In this document: positions 32,641-39,248 of the stretch, one piece after another
Layout of the letters: each line of letters starts with the position of its first letter
Numbering within the stretch: position 1 is the first letter of the stretch
Assembly: GCF_003207795.1 (NCBI RefSeq)
Contig: NZ_NIRT01000026.1
Span: 1 to 39,248, forward strand
Length of the DNA: 39,248 nt
Source of the DNA: Komagataeibacter nataicola
Lineage (GTDB): Bacteria > Pseudomonadota > Alphaproteobacteria > Acetobacterales > Acetobacteraceae
Reading direction: 5' to 3'
Notes under the pieces: generated by a model
What the model was told of the DNA's origin: nothing
Database searches by the model: none
The model's input: only the letters and a program-made list of their open reading frames with translations
Made by a program: the position numbers and the translations under genes

Positions 32641-34179
32641 ATGGATACGTCCGTTGCCCGTCCCGAACTGCTGCTGGTGGCCGATGCCGTAGCGCGGGAA
32701 AAGTCGATTGACCGCGAGGAAGTGCTCGAAGCGATGGAGCAGGCCATCCAGAAGGCCGGCCGCGCGAAATACGGTCATGAAAAGGATATCCGCGCCACCA
32801 TCGACCGCCGCACCGGCGATGTGCGCCTGTCGCGCTGGACCGAGGCGGTCGAGGCGGTGGAGAACGAGGAAACACAGATCCCGCTCTACATCGCGCGCAA
32901 GTTCAAGCCCGAGATCCAGCTTGGCGAATACCTGATCGACCCGCTGCCGCCCATCGATTTCGGGCGCATCGCGGCGCAGACGGCCAAGCAGGTCATTGTC
33001 CAGCGCGTGCGTGAATATGAGCGCCGCCGCCAGTTCAATGACTTCAAGGACCGCGTGGGCGAGATCGTCAACGGCACCGTCAAGCGCACGGAATATGGCA
33101 ACCTGCTTGTCGAGATCGGCGATGCGGAAGCCCTGCTGCGCCGCGATGAGCTGATCCCGCGTGAAAGCTTCCGCAACTCCGATCGCGTGCGCGCCTATAT
33201 CTATGACGTGCGTGACGAGCCGCGTGGCCCGCAGATCTTCCTTTCGCGCACGCATCCGGCGTTCCTCGCCAAGCTGTTCGCGCAGGAAGTGCCCGAGATC
33301 TATGATGGCATCATCGAGATCAAGGCCGTGGCGCGTGATCCCGGTTCACGTGCCAAGATGGCCGTCATCTCGCGTGATGCCTCGATCGACCCCGTCGGCG
33401 CCTGCGTGGGCGTGCGTGGCCGCCGCGTGCAGGAAGTGGTCAAGGAACTCCAGGGCGAGAAAATCGATATCATTCCCTGGAGCCCGCAGGCCGCGACCTT
33501 CGTGGTCAACGCCCTCGCCCCGGCTGAAGTCAGCAAGGTGGTGATGGATGAGGAAGCGGGCCGCGTCGAGGTTGTCGTGCCCGATGACCAGCTCAGCCTG
33601 GCCATCGGTCGCCGCGGCCAGAACGTGCGCCTTGCCAGCCAGCTGACGCGCTGGGACATCGACATCCTGACCGAGGCCGAGGAATCGGAGCGCCGTCAGG
33701 AAGAATTCCGCCGCCGCAGCAACCTGTTTGTTGAAGCGCTTGATGTGGATGATGTCATCGCGGGCCTGCTTGTGACCGAGGGGTTCCATTCCATCGAGGA
33801 ACTGGCTTTTGCCGACCCCGAGGAACTGGCCGGCATCGAAGGCTTTGATGAGGACGTGGCCAGCGAACTGGTCCGCCGCGCCGAAGGCTATCTGGCGGGT
33901 CAGGAAGAAGAACTCGACAACAAGCGCCGCACGCTGGGCGTGAGCGATGATATCGCCGTGCTGGGCGTGTTCACCAACCAGATGCTGGTGACGCTGGGTG
34001 AAAAAGGCGTGAAGACGCTGGATGACCTGGCCGACCTGGCTGGTGACGAACTCGTCGAGATTCTGGGCAGCGATGCCATTGACGAGGACGCGGCCAACGA
34101 GATCATCATGGCGGCGCGCGCCCACTGGTTCGATGGTGATGAGGCGAAGCCCGCGCAAGAGGAGACGTCCGACGTCTGA
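32641..34179 (+). CDS. nusA: transcription termination/antitermination factor NusA
   Basis: NusA binds RNA polymerase and nascent RNA and controls pausing, termination and antitermination. The 512-residue product has the N-terminal polymerase-binding domain (residues 1-125), an S1 domain ([28 protein letters not shown]), two KH domains ([31 protein letters not shown] and [23 protein letters not shown]), and an alphaproteobacterial C-terminal part with two acidic helix-hairpin-helix repeats. The ATG at 32641 has a TGGAGA box close upstream and lies 20 bases after rimP. Confidence 0.97.
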   Translation: MDTSVARPELLLVADAVAREKSIDREEVLEAMEQAIQKAGRAKYGHEKDIRATIDRRTGDVRLSRWTEAVEAVENEETQIPLYIARKFKPEIQLGEYLIDPLPPIDFGRIAAQTAKQVIVQRVREYERRRQFNDFKDRVGEIVNGTVKRTEYGNLLVEIGDAEALLRRDELIPRESFRNSDRVRAYIYDVRDEPRGPQIFLSRTHPAFLAKLFAQEVPEIYDGIIEIKAVARDPGSRAKMAVISRDASIDPVGACVGVRGRRVQEVVKELQGEKIDIIPWSPQAATFVVNALAPAEVSKVVMDEEAGRVEVVVPDDQLSLAIGRRGQNVRLASQLTRWDIDILTEAEESERRQEEFRRRSNLFVEALDVDDVIAGLLVTEGFHSIEELAFADPEELAGIEGFDEDVASELVRRAEGYLAGQEEELDNKRRTLGVSDDIAVLGVFTNQMLVTLGEKGVKTLDDLADLAGDELVEILGSDAIDEDAANEIIMAARAHWFDGDEAKPAQEETSDV

Positions 34180-34213
34180 GCAAACCGACCTTAACGCGGA
34201 AGATCAGGAAGGC

Positions 34214-34846
34214 ATGGAGCCTGAAGAGCGCGGTCCGCTGCGCCGTTGCGCCGTGACCCGGCTCCGGCTGCCCAAGGAGGAAATGATCCGGTTTGTCATT
34301 TCCCCCGATGGAGTCGTGATCCCTGATCTTTCCGCACGGCTGCCCGGACGGGGAATTTGGTTGAGCGCACGCGCGGATGTGCTAGAAACAGCACGCACAC
34401 GCGGCGTATTTGCTCGCGCGGCGAGGGGAAGGGTTGTTATTCCCCCTGACCTGACCCATCTTGTGCAGGATGGTCTTCTGCGGCGCATGATGGATGTCGC
34501 AGGGCTTGCACGGCGGGCCGGGCAGATTGTCTGTGGTTTCGCCAAGGTGCGTGAGTGGGTTGTGGGCGGTCGTGCCGGTCTGGTCATACAGGCCGCCGAT
34601 GGCAGCCCCGACGAGAGGAAGAGAGTTTTGTCTGGTGCACGGGAACTGCCGGTTGTGGCTGTTCCTACGGCATTGGGTCTGGGTGCGGCATTTGGCCGCG
34701 ACCATGTTGTTCATGCAGCGATTCTGCATGGTGAACTGGCGCGTCGATTCCGTATCGAGAGTGAACGTTTTGCGGGTCTGTCCGGCAGGATTGGCCCGAA
34801 TTCGGCGGATCGTTCCGCCGGACGGTGTGAACAGGCGGGTACATGA
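34214..34846 (+). CDS. ylxR: YlxR (DUF448) fused to an L7Ae-like RNA-binding domain
   Basis: The 210-residue product joins two RNA-binding modules that are separate proteins (YlxR and YlxQ) in Firmicutes. Residues 5-85 are the YlxR/DUF448 domain ([41 protein letters not shown]). Residues about 95-190 are an L7Ae/L30e-like domain ([38 protein letters not shown]). The fusion is frequent in alphaproteobacteria. The ATG at 34214 follows AGGAAGG closely. The stop overlaps the infB ATG by four bases. A function in ribosome or RNA metabolism is inferred from the domains and operon. Confidence 0.9.
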   Translation: MEPEERGPLRRCAVTRLRLPKEEMIRFVISPDGVVIPDLSARLPGRGIWLSARADVLETARTRGVFARAARGRVVIPPDLTHLVQDGLLRRMMDVAGLARRAGQIVCGFAKVREWVVGGRAGLVIQAADGSPDERKRVLSGARELPVVAVPTALGLGAAFGRDHVVHAAILHGELARRFRIESERFAGLSGRIGPNSADRSAGRCEQAGT

Positions 34847-37536
34847 GCGAAGGCAACGATCAGGATCAGGGTAAGGGACGCTTGTCTCTGCGGCCGGCGG
34901 GCCGCAGGGAGGTCGGACGGACGGTAGATGCCGGTTCCGTGCGACAGAGCTTCAGCCATGGTCGTTCAAAGGTGGTTCAGGTCGAGGTGCGCAAGAAGCG
35001 CGGGGCCGGGGCCGCAGGTAACGGATCGGGGCCGGCTGGCGGTCGCGCCGGTGGTCGGGGCGGTCGCGCGCTGACGGCAGCGGAACTGGCGACACGCCAG
35101 CGCGTGCTTGATGAGCAGCGCCGCGCCGCCATCCAGCGCGAGAAAGAGGCTCGAGAGCAGGAGAAGATCACGATCCTCTCCGCTGCGGAAGAAGCCCGCC
35201 GCGCTGAAGAGGAAAATGCCCGCCGCGCCGAAGAAGAGGCACGCGCCAAGGCAGATGCCGCCGCTGCGGTCGAGGAAGCCCGCAAGCAGGAGGCCAGCAA
35301 TGCGCCTGCCCCTGCAGCGCCCGACTCGACAGATCCCGCGGGTCCGGTTGTTTCGTCCGTGCCCATTCCCGGTGAAGTGACGCTGGCCCCCCCGATGCAG
35401 CGCCTGCGCCCGCTGGCCGAGCGCGCGATCATGCCCGCCCAGCCGCTGCGTCCGTCGCGCCCTGCTGGTGGTGGTGGTGCCGCCACTTCACGCCCCGCAG
35501 GCGGTGCTGGCGAGACGCTGCGCCTGCGCACGGGCCGTGCGGATGGTGGCGAGGAAGAACGTCGTCCCAGTCGTCGCCCTGGCAATGCCGTGCCGAACCG
35601 CCGCCCCTCGGGTGGCGCCAAGAAAAACAACGACAGCCGCCGTGCTGGCCGCATTGACGTGCAGGCCGCGATCGAAGGGGATGACGACAAGACCCGTTCG
35701 CTCGCCTCGGTCCGCCGCCAGCGCGAGCGCGAGCGCCGTCAGGCCGAACTTGAACGCCTGCGCTCCGACCAGGTGCGCGTGGTGCGCGATGTTGTCCTGC
35801 CCGAGAGCATTACGGTGCAGGAACTCGCCAACCGCATGGCCGCCCGTCAGGGTGAGGTCATCAAGGCGCTGATGAAGATGGGCGTGATGGCCACCGTGAC
35901 CCAGTCGCTCGACGCGGACACGGCGGAACTGATCGTGCAGGAATTCGGCCATCGCGTGCGCCGTGTTTCCGACAGTGATGTCGAGATCGGCATCGAGGGC
36001 ATTGAGGACAGTGAAGAAGATCTGCGGCCGCGTCCGCCGGTCGTGACCGTGATGGGTCATGTCGATCACGGCAAGACCTCGCTGCTCGACGCGCTGCGCA
36101 CCACCGATGTCGCCAATGGCGAAGCCGGTGGCATTACGCAGCATATCGGTGCGTATCAGGTCACGCTGGCCTCGGGTGCCAAGATCACCTTCATCGATAC
36201 GCCGGGCCATGAGGCGTTTACCGCCATGCGTGCCCGTGGCGCCTCGGTGACCGACGTGGTCATTCTGGTGGTGGCCGCCGATGACGGCGTGATGCCGCAG
36301 ACGATCGAGGCCATCAAGCACGCCAAGGCGGCTGATGCTCCGATCATCGTGGCCATCAACAAGTGCGACAAGCCGGGTGCGAACCCCGACCGCGTGCGCC
36401 AGGAACTGCTGAACCACGAGATCGTGGTGGAAAGCATGGGTGGCGATACGCAGGATGTCGAGGTCTCGGCGCTCAAGCGCACGGGTCTGGACAAGCTTGA
36501 GGAAGCGATCCTGTTGCAGGCCGAAATCCTTGACCTCAAGGCCAATCCCGACCGGGTGGCCGAAGGCTCGGTGATTGAAAGCCGCCTTGACCGTGGGCGT
36601 GGTCCGGTTGCGACCGTGCTGGTCCAGAAGGGCACGCTGCGCCGCACCGACATCGTGGTGGCCGGGGCCGAATGGGGCCGCGTGCGCGCCATGATCGACG
36701 ACCGCAACCGCCAGCTTGGCGAGGCGGGTCCGTCCATGCCGGTTGAAATCTTGGGTATTACCGGGGTGCCGGGCGCGGGTGAGCCGTTCGTGGTGGTGGA
36801 AAACGAGAACCGCGCCCGCGAAATCTCCGAGTTCCGCCAGCGCGTGATCAAGGAACGCATGGCCGCTGGCCAGACGGCCGCACGCGGCACGCTCGACCAG
36901 ATGCTTGCCCGCATTCAGGCCGGCGCGCAGAAGGAAGTTGCGGTTCTGATCAAGGCCGACGTGCAGGGTTCGGCGGAGGCGCTTGAAGCCACCGTGCAGA
37001 AGCTGGAGCATGAGGAAGTCAAGATCCGCGTGCTCAACGCCACCGTGGGCCAGATTACGGAAAGCGACGTGCAGCTGGCCAAGGCATCGGGTGCGATCAT
37101 CATCGCGTTCAATGTCCGCGCTACGGCGCAGGCCCGTGAGCTTGCACAGCGCGAGGGCGTGGACATCCGCTACTACTCGATCATCTACCAGGTGGCGGAT
37201 GACGTGGAGCAGCTGGTGCGTGGCAAGATCGCGCCCAAGCATCGCGAGAAGTTCCTGGGTTATGCCGAGATCCGCAAGGTTTTCGAAATTACCAAGGTGG
37301 GCAAGGTTGCTGGCTGCTACGTGACCGAAGGTGTGGTCAAGCGTGGCTGTGGCGTGCGCCTGCTGCGTGACAACGTCGTGATCCACGAAGGCGAGCTGAG
37401 CCAGCTCAAGCGCTTCAAGGATGACGTCAAGGAAGTGGCGCGCGGTTACGAATGCGGCCTGTCCTTTGCCGGGTATAATGACCTGCGCGAGGGTGACGTG
37501 GTCGAGTGTTATGAAATGGAACTCGTCCCGGCATGA
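34843..37536 (+). CDS. infB: translation initiation factor IF-2
   Basis: IF-2 is the GTPase that brings initiator tRNA to the ribosome. The 897-residue product has a long charged, Ala/Pro/Arg-rich N-terminal region (about 1-300) with a Glu/Ala/Arg helical stretch, then an IF2_N domain. The G domain follows, with G1 [12 protein letters not shown] near residue 404, G3 DTPGHEAF, G4 NKCD and a SALK-type G5. The beta-barrel, the linker and the fMet-tRNA-binding C2 domain come after that, ending [12 protein letters not shown]. It starts inside the ylxR stop (ATGA) and ends inside the rbfA start (ATGA), so the three are coupled. Confidence 0.98.
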   Translation: MSEGNDQDQGKGRLSLRPAGRREVGRTVDAGSVRQSFSHGRSKVVQVEVRKKRGAGAAGNGSGPAGGRAGGRGGRALTAAELATRQRVLDEQRRAAIQREKEAREQEKITILSAAEEARRAEEENARRAEEEARAKADAAAAVEEARKQEASNAPAPAAPDSTDPAGPVVSSVPIPGEVTLAPPMQRLRPLAERAIMPAQPLRPSRPAGGGGAATSRPAGGAGETLRLRTGRADGGEEERRPSRRPGNAVPNRRPSGGAKKNNDSRRAGRIDVQAAIEGDDDKTRSLASVRRQRERERRQAELERLRSDQVRVVRDVVLPESITVQELANRMAARQGEVIKALMKMGVMATVTQSLDADTAELIVQEFGHRVRRVSDSDVEIGIEGIEDSEEDLRPRPPVVTVMGHVDHGKTSLLDALRTTDVANGEAGGITQHIGAYQVTLASGAKITFIDTPGHEAFTAMRARGASVTDVVILVVAADDGVMPQTIEAIKHAKAADAPIIVAINKCDKPGANPDRVRQELLNHEIVVESMGGDTQDVEVSALKRTGLDKLEEAILLQAEILDLKANPDRVAEGSVIESRLDRGRGPVATVLVQKGTLRRTDIVVAGAEWGRVRAMIDDRNRQLGEAGPSMPVEILGITGVPGAGEPFVVVENENRAREISEFRQRVIKERMAAGQTAARGTLDQMLARIQAGAQKEVAVLIKADVQGSAEALEATVQKLEHEEVKIRVLNATVGQITESDVQLAKASGAIIIAFNVRATAQARELAQREGVDIRYYSIIYQVADDVEQLVRGKIAPKHREKFLGYAEIRKVFEITKVGKVAGCYVTEGVVKRGCGVRLLRDNVVIHEGELSQLKRFKDDVKEVARGYECGLSFAGYNDLREGDVVECYEMELVPA

Positions 37537-37979
37537 GCCGCAATTCATCCAGAAAAGGGATGAGCGAGAACGGGCCGGCAGGGAAACTTGCCGGCCATTC
37601 CGCGTCTGGTCCCTCGCAGCGCCAGCTGCGCGTGGCGGAAGAAGTCCGTCGTGTGCTGGCGGAAATATTTGCCCGCACCGAATTCCGTGACCCGGATCTG
37701 GCCGATGTGCGCATTACGGTTACCGAAGTGCGTATTTCGCCCGACCTCAAGCATGCCACGGTATTCGTGGCGCGGCTGGGCCGGAGCGACGTAGCGGAAC
37801 TGCTGCCTGCGCTCAAGCGTGTGACGCCGTTCCTGCGCACCCGCCTATCGCACGCGCTCAGGCTGCGTGGCGTGCCGGACCTGCACTTCCAGCCTGACAC
37901 GGCGCTCGATTACGCCATGGAAGTCGATACTATGCTGCGCCAGCCTGAAGTGCAGCGCGACCTCAAGGATGAAGACTGA
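37533..37979 (+). CDS. rbfA: 30S ribosome-binding factor RbfA
   Basis: RbfA is a cold-shock-associated factor in late 30S assembly and 16S rRNA 5'-end maturation. The 148-residue product has a polar N-terminal extension of about 28 residues and then the KH-like RbfA fold. [42 protein letters not shown] (with the Ala-kink segment) and [24 protein letters not shown] are all typical. It begins at ATG 37533, overlapping the infB stop. An in-frame ATG nine codons later is possible but lacks the coupling. It is the last gene of the operon; no truB or rpsO follows in the window. Confidence 0.96.
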   Translation: MSRNSSRKGMSENGPAGKLAGHSASGPSQRQLRVAEEVRRVLAEIFARTEFRDPDLADVRITVTEVRISPDLKHATVFVARLGRSDVAELLPALKRVTPFLRTRLSHALRLRGVPDLHFQPDTALDYAMEVDTMLRQPEVQRDLKDED

Positions 37980-38035
37980 GCTGCACGGCAGATCGGGTGG
38001 TTTTGATCTGACTTACGCTGTGGCTCCCTGAAACA

Positions 38036-38080
38036 GTAAAATGTTTTGGTGAAGCTTTTGCAAAAAGCTTCAGATGGCAC
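38036..38080 (+). repeat. dispersed intergenic repeat, copy 10 (5' half)
   Basis: AGTAAAATGTTTTGGT is followed by the stem GAAGCTTTT-GC-AAAAAGCTTC (38051-38071) and CAGATGGC. This is the left arm plus half A. It lies between the convergent ends of rbfA and the MCE gene. Confidence 0.8.
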
Positions 38081-38099
38081 TGTGAAAAACCAGTTCATG

Positions 38100-38136
38100 A
38101 AAAAGGCCGGTCGGGCAATGCCCACCGGCCTTTTTT
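38100..38136. terminator. bidirectional intrinsic terminator between rbfA and the MCE gene
   Basis: AAAAAGGCCGGT, an inner GGGC-AAT-GCCC, and ACCGGCCTTTTTT form one long stem with a single bulge, an A-run on one side and a T-run on the other. It can end transcripts from both convergent genes. Confidence 0.9.
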
Positions 38137-38162
38137 CATATCGTGGGCGGGTGAATGCCCGG

Positions 38163-39134
38163 TCAGTTGCGCCGCCCCATGAGCAGGAGTTGCGGGTTGC
38201 GCTCCACGTCGGTTGCAAACCCGCGCAGGGCGGCGGCGGCGGCGGCAAGGTCACGCAGTGACGAATCGATATTGGAGCGGTCAGCCGAACTCGGGGCGGT
38301 AATGTCATGCAGCCCGGCCAGCGCGCCACGTGCCTCGGTCACCGTATCGTTGGAGTTGACCAGCAGCGTGTGCAGCTCGCCGCCCCGCGCATCAAGCTGG
38401 GCGGTGCCGGTATCGGCCAGATGGTCGATGGAGGCCAGCGTAGTGTCCATGCGTTTGTCGAGGTCGCGGATGGTATCGGTCGCGGTATCGACCGTCACGC
38501 GCGTATGGTCGGATGTGGCGCGCACGCTATCCACCAGGGGCGGCAGGTCCTTGTCCAGCTTGTCGGCTAAGGTGCGGATGCTTACCAGCATGGCGTCGGC
38601 ATTGTTGGCGATGTTCTTGAGCGGCAGGGCCGTCAGGGCATCGGTCAGCTTCTGCATTTCCGATTCGCGGGTCGGGATCTCGATCAGCGGGCTCAGGCCG
38701 GGATGCAGGTGGGCGGGGATGCCGGGGTCGAAGGTCAGGTCGATTTCTTCCTGCCCGGTCACGAAGCTCTGCATGTGCAGTTCGGCGCGCAGCCCGTTTT
38801 CAATCAGCCTGGGCAGTTCGTTGGCATCGAGCGCGCGGCCATGCGAGCCCGCCATGCGCGCGCCATTGGCCTCAAGCTCCACCGTGACCGGAATATAGGC
38901 CTGATGGGTCTGCGGATCGAACTGAACGGCGATATGGTCCACATGGCCCACCTGCACGCCATCGAACGTGACCGGCGCGCCTACGCCAAGCCCGTTGATC
39001 GGGCTGTCAAAAATGACCACGGCGCGATTGGTGGGCGAAAAGGGATGAAACTGTCCGAACAGCGCTATGGCCGTCACACCAAGCAGGGCTCCACCCAACA
39101 CAAATGCACCGACCGTGGTCTGCCGTTCAGCCAT
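38163..39134 (-). CDS. MCE/MlaD-family lipid-transport protein
   Basis: The 323-residue product has an N-terminal membrane helix (about residues 8-27, VGAFVLGGALLGVTAIALFG). One MCE domain follows at about 37-120 (VVIFDSPINGLGVGAPVTFDGVQVGHVDHIAV...AYIPVTVEL, then LIENGLRAELHMQSFVTGQEEIDLTF). A long helical region (about 155-310) with heptad-like spacing comes after it. MlaD proteins form a hexamer with the MlaE permease and MlaF ATPase and move phospholipids between the membranes. The GVGAPVTFDGVQVG motif and long helical tail fit the MlaD/PqiB-like group. MlaE and MlaF genes, normally upstream, are not visible because an IS begins about sixteen bases before this start codon. Confidence 0.88.
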   Translation of the reverse strand: MAERQTTVGAFVLGGALLGVTAIALFGQFHPFSPTNRAVVIFDSPINGLGVGAPVTFDGVQVGHVDHIAVQFDPQTHQAYIPVTVELEANGARMAGSHGRALDANELPRLIENGLRAELHMQSFVTGQEEIDLTFDPGIPAHLHPGLSPLIEIPTRESEMQKLTDALTALPLKNIANNADAMLVSIRTLADKLDKDLPPLVDSVRATSDHTRVTVDTATDTIRDLDKRMDTTLASIDHLADTGTAQLDARGGELHTLLVNSNDTVTEARGALAGLHDITAPSSADRSNIDSSLRDLAAAAAALRGFATDVERNPQLLLMGRRN

Positions 39135-39153
39135 GGTGTTCAGGTCTCCCTAG

Positions 39154-39248
39154 CAGCCTGTCGGGTTGGGGTACCCTGTGAAGGGGTAAGGCTGTAGAGT
39201 GTCGCGATGAGCCGCTTCATCCCGTTTGACCGATCCCAGCCGTATCTT
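39154..39248 (+). mobile_element. start of an IS1182-family insertion sequence, cut by window edge
   Basis: A CTAG tetranucleotide at 39150-39153, a known type of target site for this family, is followed by CAGCCTGTCGGGTTGG, which may be the terminal inverted repeat. A transposase start then begins at 39207. The boundary is inferred from one end only. Confidence 0.5.
39207..39248 (+). CDS. IS1182-family transposase, N-terminal fragment cut by window edge
   Basis: ATG at 39207 opens MSRFIPFDRSQPYL, which runs to the window end. This N-terminus is typical of IS1182-type transposases, which usually continue LPPSLDDWLPEDHLARF. Only fourteen residues are visible, so the family call rests on this segment and on the adjacent non-coding end. 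No strong ribosome-binding site is seen immediately upstream. Confidence 0.65.
   Translation, partial: MSRFIPFDRSQPYL

Noticed and set aside
35488-37548. A 686-codon minus-strand frame opposite infB
   Set aside because: Same cause: codon-position shadow of a highly expressed gene, with no motifs in the product.
1-39248. CRISPR arrays, tRNA or rRNA genes, prophage or a toxin-antitoxin pair
   Set aside because: I found no regularly spaced direct repeats, no tRNA-like cloverleaf and no phage or toxin signatures on either strand.

Overview
The window looks like a chromosomal segment of an acetic acid bacterium (Alphaproteobacteria, Acetobacteraceae, most likely Komagataeibacter or Gluconacetobacter). 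The reasons are its GC-rich coding sequence, typical alphaproteobacterial gene groups (aroQ-accB-accC, rimP-nusA-ylxR-infB-rbfA, lapA-pyrF, the DUF721 gene beside mutY), an IS5/IS1031-type transposase start at the left edge, and a dispersed palindromic intergenic repeat that I associate with these genera. Both edges fall inside the first codons of insertion-sequence transposases, so the window may be an assembly contig that stops at repeated IS copies.

Layout. 1-480: left IS end and a decayed IS5-family transposase abutting pdxJ. 480-3614 (minus): an M20 dipeptidase, pdxA and pdxJ, overlapping. 3860-6136: a small unknown gene, then lapA, pyrF and trpF. 6209-10385: a Tyr/Pro-rich secreted protein, a DUF721 protein, mutY, a 40-residue membrane peptide, hemH and a Gly/Trp-rich secreted protein. 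10797-14062: ctaA (heme A synthase), a VTT/TVP38 membrane protein and a Bcr/CflA-type exporter. 14247-17148: apt and a large FUSC membrane protein. 17326-19591 (minus): aroQ-accB-accC. 19724-21332: an RlpA-like protein and a BrkB/YihY protein. 21333-22841: a structured leader and a fold-III ornithine decarboxylase. 22959-24787: a CopC-like protein facing ccmAB. 24986-28801: acnA and a LysR regulator. 28916-31824 (minus): a three-gene set built around a membrane-anchored ClpB-like AAA+ ATPase. 31955-37979: the rimP-nusA-ylxR-infB-rbfA operon. 38163-39134 (minus): an MCE/MlaD protein with an IS directly upstream of its start.

Most genes are housekeeping: vitamin B6, pyrimidine, tryptophan and heme synthesis, cytochrome maturation, fatty-acid initiation, the TCA cycle and translation initiation. 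Heme use is a recurrent theme (hemH, ctaA, ccmAB), which fits a strictly respiratory organism.

The items most worth a second look are: (i) a roughly 80-bp repeat present at six of the seven convergent gene junctions and at no divergent junction; (ii) the uncharacterised AAA+ membrane operon; (iii) the ornithine decarboxylase leader, which has competing base-pairing segments and an Arg-rich upstream frame that overlaps the decarboxylase start; (iv) the CopC-like protein that lacks the usual copper-binding motif. All calls come from reading the sequence and translated frames. No database search or folding program was run.
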